64,000 nt of DNA from Thermosynechococcus sp. CL-1 (GCF_008386235.1 NZ_CP040671.1:870001-934000); one strand, 5' to 3'. Shown: positions 45,944 to 56,039, counted from the stretch's first letter. The notes: generated from the sequence alone by a model not told the origin. A program made the numbers and translations.

Positions 45944-46827
45944 CCCAATCCCAAGAGCAAGCTACTCCAAAAGTGCAGTTGCACCGCAATAAATTTCGAG
46001 TTCTTGATCTGCTCAGGGACACTGTGAAATTGCGCCATCCGCTGGCACAAATAAATCGCCCAAGGCAGTGAACTCAAAGCCAGCAGTGTTGGCCACGGCA
46101 GCATTCCCCAGAGGACAGCGGCCACTAAGAGAGCATAAAAGACGCCACAGGCGCCATAGACCAGTTGAGCACTGCGAGCCGTCCCTAGGCGCACGACCGG
46201 CGAACGTTTGCCAGCGGCTAGATCATCGGCCACTTGGTGAAAGTGGGAGCAAAAGAGAATCAGTGTTGTCGTCAGACCATTGAGGATAGCCACTGGCCAA
46301 ATACTAGGGCTAAAGGTTTGCCCTTGGCTATAGTAGGCAGCAGCGATCGCCAGCGGCCCAAAGCAGATAAAACAAATTGGCTCTCCCAAACCCAAATAGC
46401 CCAAACGAAAGGGTGGACCTTGGTAACTATAGCCTAGGGCGCAGCAGAGTAATACCAACCCTAAAACCGTTGCATCCTGTTGCAGCCAACTAATGGCCAC
46501 AATCCCCAGTAGCCCCAAAAGTAAGCAGAGGTTGCTCAGCCAGAAGATGAGTTGCTTTTTGCCCGTGAGATTGACGACCGAATGGTACTTGTGGCGATCG
46601 ATCCCCGTTTCGGCATCAAAGACATCATTACTGAGATTCAGCCAGACCAAAATGAGTACGGCTGCTGTTAGAAACAAACCAAACGGCCACCAATGCACCC
46701 TTCCCGTTTCGGCGATCGCCACCGCTGTGCCCAGCCAAATCGGCATCACAGCCACACTGTACATGGGAAGCTTAATCGCCGCCCACCACAAACGGGAGCG
46801 ATCCATCGATTCTGACGGACTAGCCAT
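45931..46827 (-). CDS. menA: 1,4-dihydroxy-2-naphthoate phytyltransferase
   Basis: UbiA-superfamily prenyltransferase of 298 aa in phylloquinone synthesis, adding the phytyl chain needed for the photosystem I quinone. About eight or nine membrane segments. The first Asp-rich motif is LSNDVFDAETGIDRHKYH (NDxxD), the second is SHFHQVADDLAAGKRSPVV. KLPMYSVAVMPIWLGTA is typical at the start. Assignment to MenA rather than UbiA or other prenyltransferases is by resemblance of these motifs. Confidence 0.92.
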   Translation of the reverse strand: MASPSESMDRSRLWWAAIKLPMYSVAVMPIWLGTAVAIAETGRVHWWPFGLFLTAAVLILVWLNLSNDVFDAETGIDRHKYHSVVNLTGKKQLIFWLSNLCLLLGLLGIVAISWLQQDATVLGLVLLCCALGYSYQGPPFRLGYLGLGEPICFICFGPLAIAAAYYSQGQTFSPSIWPVAILNGLTTTLILFCSHFHQVADDLAAGKRSPVVRLGTARSAQLVYGACGVFYALLVAAVLWGMLPWPTLLALSSLPWAIYLCQRMAQFHSVPEQIKNSKFIAVQLHFWSSLLLGLGYLL

Positions 46828-46860
46828 CTCACCTACACTTGAGTCACCTTCGTCAGCATA

Positions 46861-47250
46861 TCATTGCCGCTTGTGCCCATCGATCGCTTGTTTCGCTGCC
46901 CAAATGGCTTGCCGCAACGCTGGATTATTCAGCTTATAGCTATAGATGCCCAAGTCCCGCGCTAAGGCCACCAGTTGTGGGCGAGTCAGTCGCTCTAGCT
47001 CCGCGATCGTCAGCGTTTCGATAGTGGGTTGAGGCGGGCACAGTTGGCGTTCAAGGGCGGCCACTTGCTGTTCTAGGGTACTCAGGCGCTGCAAAACCGT
47101 GGGACAGGCCATCTCCGTCGGCTGAAGAGATTGTTGCAAAATTTTACGAATTGCCTCACTAAGGGAACCGCATCCCTGCTGCACTTGCCAGCGTTGGAGT
47201 TGGCCATAGAGTTCAGCATCTAAACGAAGCGTGATCTTTTTGTGGGGCAT
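46861..47250 (-). CDS. Ribbon-helix-helix DNA-binding protein with C-terminal domain
   Basis: Protein of 129 aa. The N-terminus MPHKKITLRLDAELYGQLQRW and GSLSEAIRKIL form a CopG/Arc-type ribbon-helix-helix. A short leucine heptad (LSTLEQQVAALERQL) leads to a C-terminal domain (LTIAELERLTRPQLVALARDLGI, YKLNNPALRQAIWAAK) like a SAP or Rho-N fold, another possible nucleic-acid binder. Upstream lie an attenuator-like hairpin and 16-bp-spaced TGACTC/GAGTCA repeats, suggesting autoregulation. No toxin partner is adjacent on the same strand. Confidence 0.8.
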   Translation of the reverse strand: MPHKKITLRLDAELYGQLQRWQVQQGCGSLSEAIRKILQQSLQPTEMACPTVLQRLSTLEQQVAALERQLCPPQPTIETLTIAELERLTRPQLVALARDLGIYSYKLNNPALRQAIWAAKQAIDGHKRQ

Positions 47251-47261
47251 GACTGAAATTC

Positions 47262-47298
47262 CAAAAAAAAACCGACAAACTTACTTACAGTCTGTCGG
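47262..47298 (-). terminator. Terminator-like hairpin in the leader of the RHH gene
   Basis: Read on the minus strand, CCGACA pairs with TGTCGG around a 15-nt loop and is followed by nine T residues. It ends about 13 nt before the ATG at 47250. Its placement before the gene rather than after suggests leader attenuation. No upstream gene on that strand would need it as an ordinary terminator, since the next gene is divergent. Confidence 0.7.
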
Positions 47299-47320
47299 CT
47301 CGTTGTGTGTTCCCTGTTGA

Positions 47321-47358
47321 TGACTCGGATAGTACTGAGTCACTATTTAGTATGACTC
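47321..47358. promoter_or_regulatory. Phased operator-like repeats, TGACTC / GAGTCA / TGACTC
   Basis: TGACTC (47321), its complement GAGTCA (47337) and TGACTC again (47353) start exactly 16 nt apart, separated by 10-nt spacers. The outer flanks are also similar (TAGTACTGAGTCA and TAGTATGACTCA). This phased, alternating arrangement is like operators of cooperative RHH dimers. It sits between the RHH gene and the divergent gene at 47452, so it could control either or both. Confidence 0.6.
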
Positions 47359-47451
47359 ATCCCCCGATAGAATGACTGTGACGATGATCACAATTTAGCC
47401 GCCTTTTATTGAGTTTCACCAAATTCTCTCATTAGACTTTCCAAATTCCCT

Positions 47452-48477
47452 ATGACCTCTCCCCTAGACGGTACGATTATTTTGCCCGACAACCCCCTGA
47501 GCGTCCCCCTACGGCGGCGTTTACTCCATGTGAATGGGATAGGGAGCGATCGCGCCAAGCAACGGCGGGATTTGAACCGCCTTGCCGAACTCACAGCGAC
47601 TTATCCTTTAGAAGTTCGCGGCATTCACAATCAGACCCATGGTTTCCAAGCAGATCTTTTGGAAAGTTTCCTCGGTAAGGCAGAACTCTATCGTTTTTGG
47701 CCCCAGACCCCAGCCCCAGACCCCAGCAAGGATCGCCGCTATGAGTATGCTAAACTTCTTGGCCAACTGGTGACTCAAGATCTGACCGATGATGCGGATA
47801 TTCTGGCGATCGCCCAACCGAGCCAACTGCAACAGCGCCCCCTCGATATCAACAGCACCGCTGACTTAACGAAACTCCTTGACCTATCGTTCCTACAAAA
47901 ATTAGGTTGGGGGGATTTTGCCCAGTATCTCTACGGTGCCTTTCCAGCCGGTGCGCCGCGTCCCACCCTGCGGTTGGCCTATGAAATCGTCAAGGGGTTA
48001 CAGGCGGGAGCCGAATTGTACCTTGTCGCCCATAGTCAAGGGTTAATTATTACTGCCCTTGCCTGCCACATTGTGCGGCAATTGCTGCTGCCGCAAACGA
48101 AATGGATGGAGATGGTGCATCTCATTGGCTATGGCCCGGCCATTTTCTTTGCGGATTTGCCGCCAGAGCTACAGCCGCGAACCATCCTAATTCAACACCG
48201 TCAAGATGTGGTGGCCGAAACCCTGAGCAACCTCCGCAATGTGGATTTATGGACTAACTTGCAAACCCAGATGGAAAAAGCCATTCACTACGCCGATGAT
48301 CTGCTGAAAGTGCTCGGTCAAGATAGCCACCACTCTGCCAGTTTCTATTTGGGGTTACAGGACAGCCCCAGCAGCCGGCGATCGGCAGAACTGATACAAA
48401 TTTTATTAACCCAAAGCTGGACAGCCACCCCCAGTCTTGCCGTCCTTGGGGGCACACGGCTAATCCTTGAACTTTAG
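47452..48477 (+). CDS. Alpha/beta-hydrolase-like protein of unknown function
   Basis: Protein of 341 aa. An RLLHVNGIGSDRAKQRRDLNRL strand-turn-helix near residue 24 and ELYLVAHSQGLIITALACHIVRQ (AHSQG, a lipase-type nucleophile elbow) around the middle point to an alpha/beta-hydrolase fold. A later histidine (ILIQHRQDVVAETL) could complete a triad but is not certain. No signal peptide. It is divergent from the RHH gene. Substrate unknown. Confidence 0.75.
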   Translation: MTSPLDGTIILPDNPLSVPLRRRLLHVNGIGSDRAKQRRDLNRLAELTATYPLEVRGIHNQTHGFQADLLESFLGKAELYRFWPQTPAPDPSKDRRYEYAKLLGQLVTQDLTDDADILAIAQPSQLQQRPLDINSTADLTKLLDLSFLQKLGWGDFAQYLYGAFPAGAPRPTLRLAYEIVKGLQAGAELYLVAHSQGLIITALACHIVRQLLLPQTKWMEMVHLIGYGPAIFFADLPPELQPRTILIQHRQDVVAETLSNLRNVDLWTNLQTQMEKAIHYADDLLKVLGQDSHHSASFYLGLQDSPSSRRSAELIQILLTQSWTATPSLAVLGGTRLILEL

Positions 48478-48547
48478 CGGATGAGTGGCAGAAGCGGCTA
48501 TCCTAGTAGAGAGAAAGGAATAGGAAGAAGGACAAAATAGAACGCCA

Positions 48548-50695
48548 ATGAAGGGTCTAGAAAAGATTATCCCCCTAGATGGACGGGATATTAAGGTAGT
48601 ATTGCAAAAATTTGCCCCCCAAGCGGCCGGTTCCATTCTCATTAGTTCGGGAGAAACGGCTGTCCTAGTGACGGCAAATCGTGCCGCTGCTCGCGAAGGC
48701 ATTGATTTTTTACCCCTTGTGGTGGATTACGAAGAGCGCCTCTATGCCGCTGGGCGGATTCCCGGCGGTTTTTTACGGCGTGAGGGTCGTCCCCCCGAAA
48801 AAGCGATTCTTATTGGTCGCCTGATTGACCGGCCGCTGCGCCCCCTCTTTCCCCAATGGTTGCGCGATGATCTGCAAGTAGTAGCCACGACGGTTTCCTT
48901 GGATGAAAATGTTCCCCCCGATGTATTGGCGGTAACGGGAGCCTCGATCGCTGTCCTCTTAGCGCAAATTCCCTTTAATGGTCCAATGGCAGCAGTGCGG
49001 GTGGGCCTTGTGGGGGATGAGTTTATTATCAACCCCACCTACAAAGAAATTGAGCGCGGTGGCTTAGATCTGGTCGTGGCCGGGTCTCCCGATGGCGTGG
49101 TGATGGTGGAAGCCGGTGCCAATGAGCTGCCCGAAGCCGACATGATTGAAGCCATTGACTTTGGCTATGAGGTCATCCAAGACCTGATTCAAGCGCAGCG
49201 GCATCTCCTCAAGGAACTGGGTCTTGATATCGTCAAAGTGGAACCGCCGGCGATCGACCCCACCTTGGAAAACTTCATCTACGATCGCGCCGTTGAACCG
49301 GTCAAAGCCATTCTCAAACGCTTTGAAAAGGACAAAAATGTTCGCGATGCTGCCCTCGATGAGGTGCAAGGGGCGATCGCCCAAGACATTGCGGCTCTGC
49401 CCGAAGATCACCCAGTGGCTGTGGCGGCAGCGGAAAACCCCAAAGCCCTGCCTACCCTCTTTAAGGCCGTGACGAAAAAACTCATGCGGCAGCAGATTAT
49501 TGAAGAAGGGGTGCGAGTGGATGGCCGCCGTCTCGATGAAGTGCGCCCCATTTGGTGTGAGGTGGGGGTTCTGCCAGAGCGGGTTCATGGTAGTGCCCTC
49601 TTTAATCGCGGCTTGACGCAGGTGATGTCTGTAACCACCCTCGGTTCTCCTGCTGATGCCCAAGCCCTTGATGATCTGCATCCCGAGGACAGCAAACGTT
49701 ATCTGCACCACTACAACTTTCCCCCCTACTCTGTGGGTGAAGTCAAACCCCTGCGATCGCCCGGGCGGCGGGAAATTGGCCATGGTGCCCTCGCCGAGCG
49801 TGCCCTCGAACCGGTCATTCCTCCCAAAGAGGAGTTTCCCTATGTGATTCGCGTCGTGTCGGAGGTGCTCTCTTCCGATGGTTCTACCTCCATGGGATCC
49901 GTTTGTGGTTCCACCCTCTCCTTGATGGATGCCGGGGTACCGATCCGTAAACCCGTCAGTGGGGCGGCCATGGGGCTGATCAAGGAGGGCAATGAGGTGC
50001 GCATCCTCACCGACATTCAGGGGATTGAAGACTTCCTTGGCGACATGGATTTCAAGGTGGCCGGCACCGATAGCGGCATTACCGCCCTGCAAATGGACAT
50101 GAAAATTACTGGCTTGCCGATGTCGGTGATCAAACAGGCAATCGAACAGGCACGTCCGGCACGGCTCCATATCCTTGAGAAAATGCTGGCGGTGCTGGAC
50201 AAACCCCGTCCCCAACTGCCCCCCAGTGCGCCACGACTGCTGACGTTGCAAATTCCCCCCGATATGATTGGCCTTGTCATTGGTCCCGGGGGTAAAACCG
50301 TGCGCGGTATCTCTGAGCAATACAACGTCAAGGTGGACATTAGTGAAGAAGGGCTGGTCACCATTACTGCCCCCAATGAAACCAACGCCAAGCAAGCCCG
50401 GGCGGCCATTGAGGGTCTGACGCGAAAGCTCAACGCCGGTGATGTCTATCTGGGTAAGGTGACGCGGATTATTCCCATCGGTGCTTTTGTCGAGTTTCTC
50501 CCCGGCAAGGAGGGGATGATCCACATTTCCCAGTTGGCGGAATATCGCGTCGGCAAAGTTGAGGACGAAGTGAAAATTGGCGATGAAATTGTGGTCAAAA
50601 TTCGTGAGGTGGACAGCAAAGGCCGCATTAACCTGACCCGCCTTGGTATTCATCCCGACGAGGCCGAAGCCGCCCGCAGTAGCTCCGTTGTCTAG
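48548..50695 (+). CDS. pnp: Polyribonucleotide nucleotidyltransferase (PNPase)
   Basis: Phosphorolytic 3'-5' exoribonuclease of 715 aa. Two RNase PH domains flank an all-helical domain; [28 protein letters not shown] and [21 protein letters not shown] are core blocks. The C-terminus carries KH ([16 protein letters not shown]) and S1 ([27 protein letters not shown]) domains. ATG at 48548. It ends 3 nt before glyS, suggesting co-transcription. Confidence 0.96.
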   Translation: MKGLEKIIPLDGRDIKVVLQKFAPQAAGSILISSGETAVLVTANRAAAREGIDFLPLVVDYEERLYAAGRIPGGFLRREGRPPEKAILIGRLIDRPLRPLFPQWLRDDLQVVATTVSLDENVPPDVLAVTGASIAVLLAQIPFNGPMAAVRVGLVGDEFIINPTYKEIERGGLDLVVAGSPDGVVMVEAGANELPEADMIEAIDFGYEVIQDLIQAQRHLLKELGLDIVKVEPPAIDPTLENFIYDRAVEPVKAILKRFEKDKNVRDAALDEVQGAIAQDIAALPEDHPVAVAAAENPKALPTLFKAVTKKLMRQQIIEEGVRVDGRRLDEVRPIWCEVGVLPERVHGSALFNRGLTQVMSVTTLGSPADAQALDDLHPEDSKRYLHHYNFPPYSVGEVKPLRSPGRREIGHGALAERALEPVIPPKEEFPYVIRVVSEVLSSDGSTSMGSVCGSTLSLMDAGVPIRKPVSGAAMGLIKEGNEVRILTDIQGIEDFLGDMDFKVAGTDSGITALQMDMKITGLPMSVIKQAIEQARPARLHILEKMLAVLDKPRPQLPPSAPRLLTLQIPPDMIGLVIGPGGKTVRGISEQYNVKVDISEEGLVTITAPNETNAKQARAAIEGLTRKLNAGDVYLGKVTRIIPIGAFVEFLPGKEGMIHISQLAEYRVGKVEDEVKIGDEIVVKIREVDSKGRINLTRLGIHPDEAEAARSSSVV

Positions 50696-50698
50696 CCC

Positions 50699-52891
50699 AT
50701 GGTCACCATGCCCAAGTCATCACCGCATACGTTCCTCTTGGAGGTGGGAACCGAGGATCTCCCTGCCCGCTTTGTCAGTAGTGCCCTGCGCCAGTGGCAC
50801 ACCCTGATTCCCCAAACCCTCAAGGAACAGGGACTGGAGGGGGAAGTCAAAGTCTGGGCAACCCCGCGCCGCTTAGCCGTACTGATTGAGGGGTTACCGC
50901 CCCAGCAACCCGATCAAGCAATTGAAATCAAAGGGCCAGCGGCCAGCGTGGCCTTTCGGGAGGGGGAACCTACCCCTGCCCTATTGGGGTTCCTGCGATC
51001 GCGCCAAGGTCGTCTTGAGGAAATTGAAATCCGTCCCACGGAAAAAGGGGAGGTGGTCTATCTCAAGCAAGTTCGCCCCGGCCAACCGACGCCCCAACGA
51101 TTGACCGAGTTGGCACCACAGTGGATTGCCGCCCTTGAGGGTGCCCGCTTCATGCGCTGGGGGGATGGGGATTTGCGCTTTTCGCGTCCCATTCGCTGGC
51201 TAGTGCTGCTGTGGGAGGATCAGGTGCTGCCCTTGGTCTTGGAGAGCCATTCCGTGCGCATTGCCAGCGATCGCACCACCTATGGCCATCGTGTCCTTTC
51301 TCAAGGGGCTATTGTCCTCAAGCATGCCCAAGACTATGAAGCTGCCCTTGAAACGGCGGGAGTCTTGGTGGATCCAGAGGTTCGCCAGCAACGGATTCGC
51401 GAGCAAATTGCTGCCCTTGCTGCGGAAGCGGGGGGATGGGTGGATTTAGCGGTGCCCCTTTTGGAGGAAGTCACCCACCTCGTGGAATGGCCAACGGCGG
51501 TTTTGGGAAGTTTTGAAGCACGGTTTCTTGCCCTGCCCCTTGAGGTGATTACCACCGTATTGGTGTCCCATCAGCGGTATTTTCCCGTGTACACCGATGC
51601 CACTCGCCAAGCGCTGCTCCCTGTATTCATCACGATTAGCAATGGCGACCCTGCGGCCACCCCCTTGATTCGTGCTGGGAATGAGCGGGTGATTCGTGCT
51701 CGCCTAGCGGATGCCGAGTTCTTCTACAAGGTGGATACGGCACAGCCCCTAGAGCACTATCGTGACAAACTAGCCACGGTTACCTTCCAAGATGAATTGG
51801 GATCCATGGCCGACAAAGTGGAACGGCTAACCGCACTAGCTCGCCAAATTGCCACCGCCTTAAATTGTGCGGCTGCGGACGTTGCTGCCATTGAACGCAC
51901 GGCCTGCCTGTGTAAAGCGGATCTAGTGACGCAGATGGTGGGGGAATTTCCGGAACTGCAGGGCTACATGGGGCAAGTGTATGCCACGGTCTCCGGGGAA
52001 GCGCCAGCGGTGGCCACGGGGATTTTTGAACATTATCTGCCGCGTTTTGCGGGCGATCGCCCGCCCCAAAGTCTCACGGGTCAGGTGGTGGGACTCGCCG
52101 ATCGCTTGGATACTCTAGTCTGCCTCTTTGGCATCGGCCTGTGTCCCACGGGGTCATCAGATCCCTTTGCCCTACGGCGGGCTGCCAATGCCGTGATCAC
52201 CATTCTCTGGCAGGGGGAACATCACTTGGATCTCCTCGCTCTGCTACAGGAGTCTGCCCAAGCCTTTTGTCGCCAATTTGCCGCCAAGCTCAGTGCCGCT
52301 GACTTAGAGCAGGAACTGCGGCAGTTTTTTAGCCAACGGCTGCGAACCTTACTGCAAGAAGAACTCGGCATTGAGTATGACTTGGTGAATGCCGTCATTC
52401 CAGAGGATCAGGCGGAGTTGCAGACTCGTGCCCTTAGGGATGTGGTTGATGCCCGCGATCGCGCCCAATTTCTCCAAAAACTGCGCCAATCCGGTGAACT
52501 CATGGCCATTTACCCCACCGTCAATCGTGCCGCGCGTTTGGCACGTCAGGGCACCCTAGGAACAGACTGCCTGAATATCCGCGCTGTCAAGGCCAAGCAC
52601 CTCGCAGCCCCCATTGAAAAGGAATTCTATGCCGCTCTCAAGGACCTCTTGCCAAGGGTGCAACAGGCGCAGGGGCAGCGTGCCTATGGGGAAATTGTGG
52701 CTGCTTTAGTCTCCCTTGCCCCCATTGTCAGTCGCTTCTTCGATGGCGAGGAAAGTGTCCTAGTGATGGCAGAGGATGCAGCCGTGCGTGCCAATCGCTT
52801 AGCGCTCCTTGGTCTGTTGCGCAATTGTGCAGCCATTATTGGCGATTTTGGGGCGATCGTCCAAATCGAGAGCGTTGCATCCAGCTCATAG
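50699..52891 (+). CDS. glyS: Glycyl-tRNA synthetase beta subunit
   Basis: Beta chain of the tetrameric bacterial enzyme, 730 aa; the catalytic alpha subunit (glyQ) is not in the window. TFLLEVGTEDLPARFV at the N-terminus, the central HD-like region and FALRRAANAVITILW are family features. An ATG at 50708 is an equally possible start. It overlaps nothing and follows pnp by 3 nt. Confidence 0.95.
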   Translation: MVTMPKSSPHTFLLEVGTEDLPARFVSSALRQWHTLIPQTLKEQGLEGEVKVWATPRRLAVLIEGLPPQQPDQAIEIKGPAASVAFREGEPTPALLGFLRSRQGRLEEIEIRPTEKGEVVYLKQVRPGQPTPQRLTELAPQWIAALEGARFMRWGDGDLRFSRPIRWLVLLWEDQVLPLVLESHSVRIASDRTTYGHRVLSQGAIVLKHAQDYEAALETAGVLVDPEVRQQRIREQIAALAAEAGGWVDLAVPLLEEVTHLVEWPTAVLGSFEARFLALPLEVITTVLVSHQRYFPVYTDATRQALLPVFITISNGDPAATPLIRAGNERVIRARLADAEFFYKVDTAQPLEHYRDKLATVTFQDELGSMADKVERLTALARQIATALNCAAADVAAIERTACLCKADLVTQMVGEFPELQGYMGQVYATVSGEAPAVATGIFEHYLPRFAGDRPPQSLTGQVVGLADRLDTLVCLFGIGLCPTGSSDPFALRRAANAVITILWQGEHHLDLLALLQESAQAFCRQFAAKLSAADLEQELRQFFSQRLRTLLQEELGIEYDLVNAVIPEDQAELQTRALRDVVDARDRAQFLQKLRQSGELMAIYPTVNRAARLARQGTLGTDCLNIRAVKAKHLAAPIEKEFYAALKDLLPRVQQAQGQRAYGEIVAALVSLAPIVSRFFDGEESVLVMAEDAAVRANRLALLGLLRNCAAIIGDFGAIVQIESVASSS

Positions 52892-52979
52892 TTCTCACAA
52901 CTTTTGGCAGGAACAAAAGTGTTGCTTAGCTCACAGCGGCAACGCATAATTGAGAGTACCCCAATTGAGAATTGCCGTG

Positions 52980-52999
52980 GCCTGTTCATCTGAACAGGC
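52980..52999. promoter_or_regulatory. Perfect palindrome GCCTGTTC-ATCT-GAACAGGC
   Basis: An 8-bp perfect inverted repeat with a 4-nt spacer, 36 nt before the ATG at 53036. There is no T run, so not a typical terminator. It may be an operator or an RNA hairpin in the leader. GAGAATTGCC occurs just before (52967) and again beside the start codon (53026). Confidence 0.5.
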
Positions 53000-53035
53000 G
53001 CTCAGTTGGTGTTTAGCCTGTTTGCGAGAATTGCC

Positions 53036-53923
53036 ATGACTGCTGAACCCCCGGCCAAGCGCCCCCGCGCCAAGAAGACCCCAGCGACTCCGCCAACGCC
53101 TTCCCCTGAGTTAGAAACCAAATCTCGCCCAGAAATTCTCGGTGTTGCGGCAGCGGGTAGCTCACCGCCCAAGGTCAATACTGCTCCTGAAGAAGCGATT
53201 TCTGAGCAAGAAGATCTTCCTTCCCGTCTCCAGCCGATCCCACCCCCCAGTGAACGGATGCAATATCGGGCGATCGGGGTTGTACGCGGTCGCTATGTAC
53301 CCGCTTCGGAGGCGGAGTTCAACCGCGGGGTGATGATGACCGAGGATGGCGTGGAAATTGAAACCGTCCTCTTGGGGCAGGTGATGAACCTGATTAAAAA
53401 ATATCTCGACCTGAATGAACCCCACCTCTGGGTGGTCTATCCCCGCACCCGCGACGTTGACAAAGAAGCGGTGAAACTGCACCTGCAAATTGTGGGTGTA
53501 TGGGAACCGGAGCGCCTGCAACAGGCCAATGCCACAGCAGCGGATCCCGGCGTCAATGACGGCTACTTTTCTGTACGCGGAGAAGTGATCTTCAACTCCC
53601 AAGAAAAGAACTTTGTCGTCGTTAAAATTCAACAGTTGCCGCGTCGGCGAGGGGAAAAACCCAAAGCCTTCAAATTGAAACTAGTGGGAACGGTACCCAT
53701 GAAGTCGCCGGGCTACTTTTGGGACTTTCAAGTGCAGCGACAGGGAACCAGTCTAGTAGTTCAGGAGGCAACCACCGTCGGTATCCTGCCCCCCCGCAAA
53801 ATCAAGAAGCCCAAGAAAGCCAAGGCACGGCCAGCCCGTCCCCAGCGCCCTCAGCGTCCTAGTTCGCCGCGTCCGACCTCCTTTCGCCCGGTTCGGCGAT
53901 CGCCCAACCCACCATTGAACTAG
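53036..53923 (+). CDS. Protein of unknown function with basic Pro-rich ends
   Basis: Protein of 295 aa from the ATG at 53036. The N-terminal 70 residues are low-complexity (AKRPRAKKTPATPPTPSP). The middle has a folded-looking core: YRAIGVVRGRYVPASEAEF, PHLWVVYPRTRDVDKEAVKLHLQIVGVW and GYFSVRGEVIFNSQEKNFVVVKIQQ, then SPGYFWDFQVQRQG. The tail is again Arg/Pro-rich. This disposition is known to me from cyanobacterial hypothetical proteins only. Function unknown; the basic tails could bind RNA or DNA, by inference. Confidence 0.75.
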   Translation: MTAEPPAKRPRAKKTPATPPTPSPELETKSRPEILGVAAAGSSPPKVNTAPEEAISEQEDLPSRLQPIPPPSERMQYRAIGVVRGRYVPASEAEFNRGVMMTEDGVEIETVLLGQVMNLIKKYLDLNEPHLWVVYPRTRDVDKEAVKLHLQIVGVWEPERLQQANATAADPGVNDGYFSVRGEVIFNSQEKNFVVVKIQQLPRRRGEKPKAFKLKLVGTVPMKSPGYFWDFQVQRQGTSLVVQEATTVGILPPRKIKKPKKAKARPARPQRPQRPSSPRPTSFRPVRRSPNPPLN

Positions 53924-54035
53924 CGCCAAGGCATGGCTTGTCGAGGTGTTGTAAATTTTTGTAAATTTGTTGCACTGCCAACAACAACTTAGACACCGTA
54001 CTTGATCATTTAGCCCACCTACTGCGAGGAACACC

Positions 54036-55199
54036 ATGACGATTCAACTAGGGGGACATCGCACCGCCCGTCGCGCCTACGGTATTGATGAAATTGCCCT
54101 TGTCCCCGGCAACCGCACCCTTGATCCCCAACTGGCCGATACCCGCTGGCGCATTGGTACCATTGAACGGGAAATTCCGATTATTGCCAGTGCCATGGAT
54201 GGGGTCGTGGATGTCACGATGGCCGTCAAACTCAGCCAAATGGGGGCACTGGGTGTCCTCAACCTTGAGGGAATTCAAACCCGCTACGAAGATCCAGCAC
54301 CGATTCTCGAACGCATTGCCAGCGTCAGTGTTGATGAATTTGTGCCCCTGATGCAGCAGTTGTATGCCCAGCCGATTCAGCCCCACCTCATTGAAAAACG
54401 CATTCAAGAAATCAAATCCCAAGGGGGGATTGCTGCTGTCAGTTTAACCCCAGCGGGAGCCAGTCGTTTTGGCGATGTTGTGGCAGCGGCAGGGGCCGAT
54501 TTGCTCTTTGTCCAAGCCACGGTTGTCTCACCGGCTCACCTTGCCCCTGAGGGGACAGACCCCTTAGACCTTGCTGCTTTTTGTGAGCGGATGCCAATGC
54601 CCGTCATTTTGGGGAATTGCGTCACCTATGAGGTGGCCCTCAGTCTTATGCACTGTGGTGCGGCAGCAATTCTAGTGGGGATTGGGCCGGGGGCAGCCTG
54701 TACTTCTCGGGGTGTGCTTGGGGTGGGGGTGCCTCAAGTCACGGCGATCGCCGACTGTGCCGCCGCACGGGAAGCCTACTTTGAAGAAACGCAGCGCTAT
54801 GTGCCTGTGATTGCCGATGGCGGCTTAGTTACCGGTGGCGATGTCTGCAAGTGTATTGCCTGTGGGGCTGATGCGGTGATGATGGGATCCCCCTTTGCCC
54901 GTGCCAAAGAAGCCCCCGGTCGCGGTTATCACTGGGGTATGGCCACGCCTAGTCCGGTGCTGCCTCGGGGGACGCGCATTCATGTCGGCACCACTGGCAC
55001 CCTTGAGCAGATTCTGCGGGGACCCGCTCAGTTGGACGATGGTACCCATAACTTCCTTGGGGCATTGCAAACCAGCATGGGCACCCTTGGCGCCAAGGAT
55101 CTGCGGGAAATGCAACAGGTGGAGATCGTCATTGCTCCTTCCCTCCTCACGGAAGGCAAGGTCTATCAAAAAGCGCAAAAACTGGGGATGGGTCGCTAG
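54036..55199 (+). CDS. guaB3: GuaB3-type IMP dehydrogenase-related protein
   Basis: TIM-barrel protein of 387 aa without the CBS domains of canonical IMPDH. It begins [25 protein letters not shown]. The catalytic loop is present as [17 protein letters not shown] (Cys in the usual IMPDH position) and [28 protein letters not shown] binds the phosphate. GuaB3 is an actinobacterial and cyanobacterial group; recent work, from memory, suggests GMP reductase rather than IMP dehydrogenase activity. Its end overlaps the convergent peptidase gene by 4 nt. Confidence 0.88.
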   Translation: MTIQLGGHRTARRAYGIDEIALVPGNRTLDPQLADTRWRIGTIEREIPIIASAMDGVVDVTMAVKLSQMGALGVLNLEGIQTRYEDPAPILERIASVSVDEFVPLMQQLYAQPIQPHLIEKRIQEIKSQGGIAAVSLTPAGASRFGDVVAAAGADLLFVQATVVSPAHLAPEGTDPLDLAAFCERMPMPVILGNCVTYEVALSLMHCGAAAILVGIGPGAACTSRGVLGVGVPQVTAIADCAAAREAYFEETQRYVPVIADGGLVTGGDVCKCIACGADAVMMGSPFARAKEAPGRGYHWGMATPSPVLPRGTRIHVGTTGTLEQILRGPAQLDDGTHNFLGALQTSMGTLGAKDLREMQQVEIVIAPSLLTEGKVYQKAQKLGMGR

Positions 55200-55912
55200 C
55201 CGAGGGGCAGATAGCTATAGTCAATGCGGCCACCGCCGCGAAACTGCTGCCGATAGGCGATGCTGACGGGATCCTCACTGGCGTAGAGGGTATCAATGCC
55301 AATACCATTGCGGCCATATTCTTTGCCAGAGCTATGGATATACTCTCCCTGCCCCAGATAGAGACCCACATGGGTCGCCTTTTCACGGGTACCAAAAAAG
55401 ACGAGATCACCCCGCTGAAGCTGGGGTAAGGTTTCCTCAATGGAGTTGCTTCCTAGGGGCGTGGCAAAAGCCTCCTGCTGATAGGCATCCCGCGGCAGCC
55501 AAATGCCTTGATGGGCAAAACTAGCCTGTATCAAGCCAGAGCAATCGTAGTTGGGGGCAACGGTTCCGCCCCAGAGGTATGCATGGGGAACCCGCTGTGC
55601 CGCTAAGCAAAAGGCAATCACCTCCTCAAGGACAGCCTCAATATAGGCGCGATCGCGGGTAATGGGTTGATAGGGCTGAGTGGCGGGTGTGAGATGGCGG
55701 TAATCCTGTGGATCCAGCCAGCCCCAGTATTCATCCTCAGCAAGTTGCACGTAGGTACGTTCAGCCCCCAAAGCAGGTGCCCAGAGCAAGCGTCCTGCTG
55801 CCCCTTGGGTCGCCAAGCGATCGCCCGTGGGGGCGTCGTAGAGGTTCACCATGGCCGTGAGTTGATAAAGCTGCATTACCGTCTGATGGTTTAGAGAATA
55901 ATGACTTTGCAT
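55196..55912 (-). CDS. NlpC/P60-family cell wall endopeptidase
   Basis: Cysteine peptidase of 238 aa, similar in layout to the structurally known Anabaena/Nostoc gamma-D-glutamyl-diamino acid endopeptidases: an N-terminal SH3b-like domain (about residues 15-75) and a C-terminal C40 domain. The catalytic set is C124 in YDCSGLIQASF, H181 in KATHVGLYLG and H193 in EYIHSSGKEYG. No signal peptide is visible; those homologues also lack one, consistent with peptidoglycan recycling. ATG at 55912. Confidence 0.93.
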   Translation of the reverse strand: MQSHYSLNHQTVMQLYQLTAMVNLYDAPTGDRLATQGAAGRLLWAPALGAERTYVQLAEDEYWGWLDPQDYRHLTPATQPYQPITRDRAYIEAVLEEVIAFCLAAQRVPHAYLWGGTVAPNYDCSGLIQASFAHQGIWLPRDAYQQEAFATPLGSNSIEETLPQLQRGDLVFFGTREKATHVGLYLGQGEYIHSSGKEYGRNGIGIDTLYASEDPVSIAYRQQFRGGGRIDYSYLPLG

Positions 55913-55983
55913 TTGAGTTGCCCCTCTTTTTGCTTATAGCGGGTCAGTAGCATGGTTTGAAGGCTTCAAAACTCTACGTATGT

Positions 55984-56018
55984 AATTTCTTTTTCTTAAG
56001 GTGACCGAAGAGGGGTAT
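55984..56018. repeat. Imperfect direct repeat, left copy
   Basis: AATTTCTTTTTCTTAAGGTG and the following 13 nt match 56850-56884 at 26 of 33 positions; all seven mismatches are transitions. The two copies are 866 bp apart and bracket the decayed VapBC-like module. Confidence 0.5.
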
Positions 56019-56039
56019 CAGTGAAGTTGGGCTGTACTG

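Noticed and set aside
49064-50653. 529-codon open frame antisense to pnp
   Set aside because: It is a shadow of the GC-rich pnp gene, with His/Gly/Asn-rich composition typical of antisense frames.
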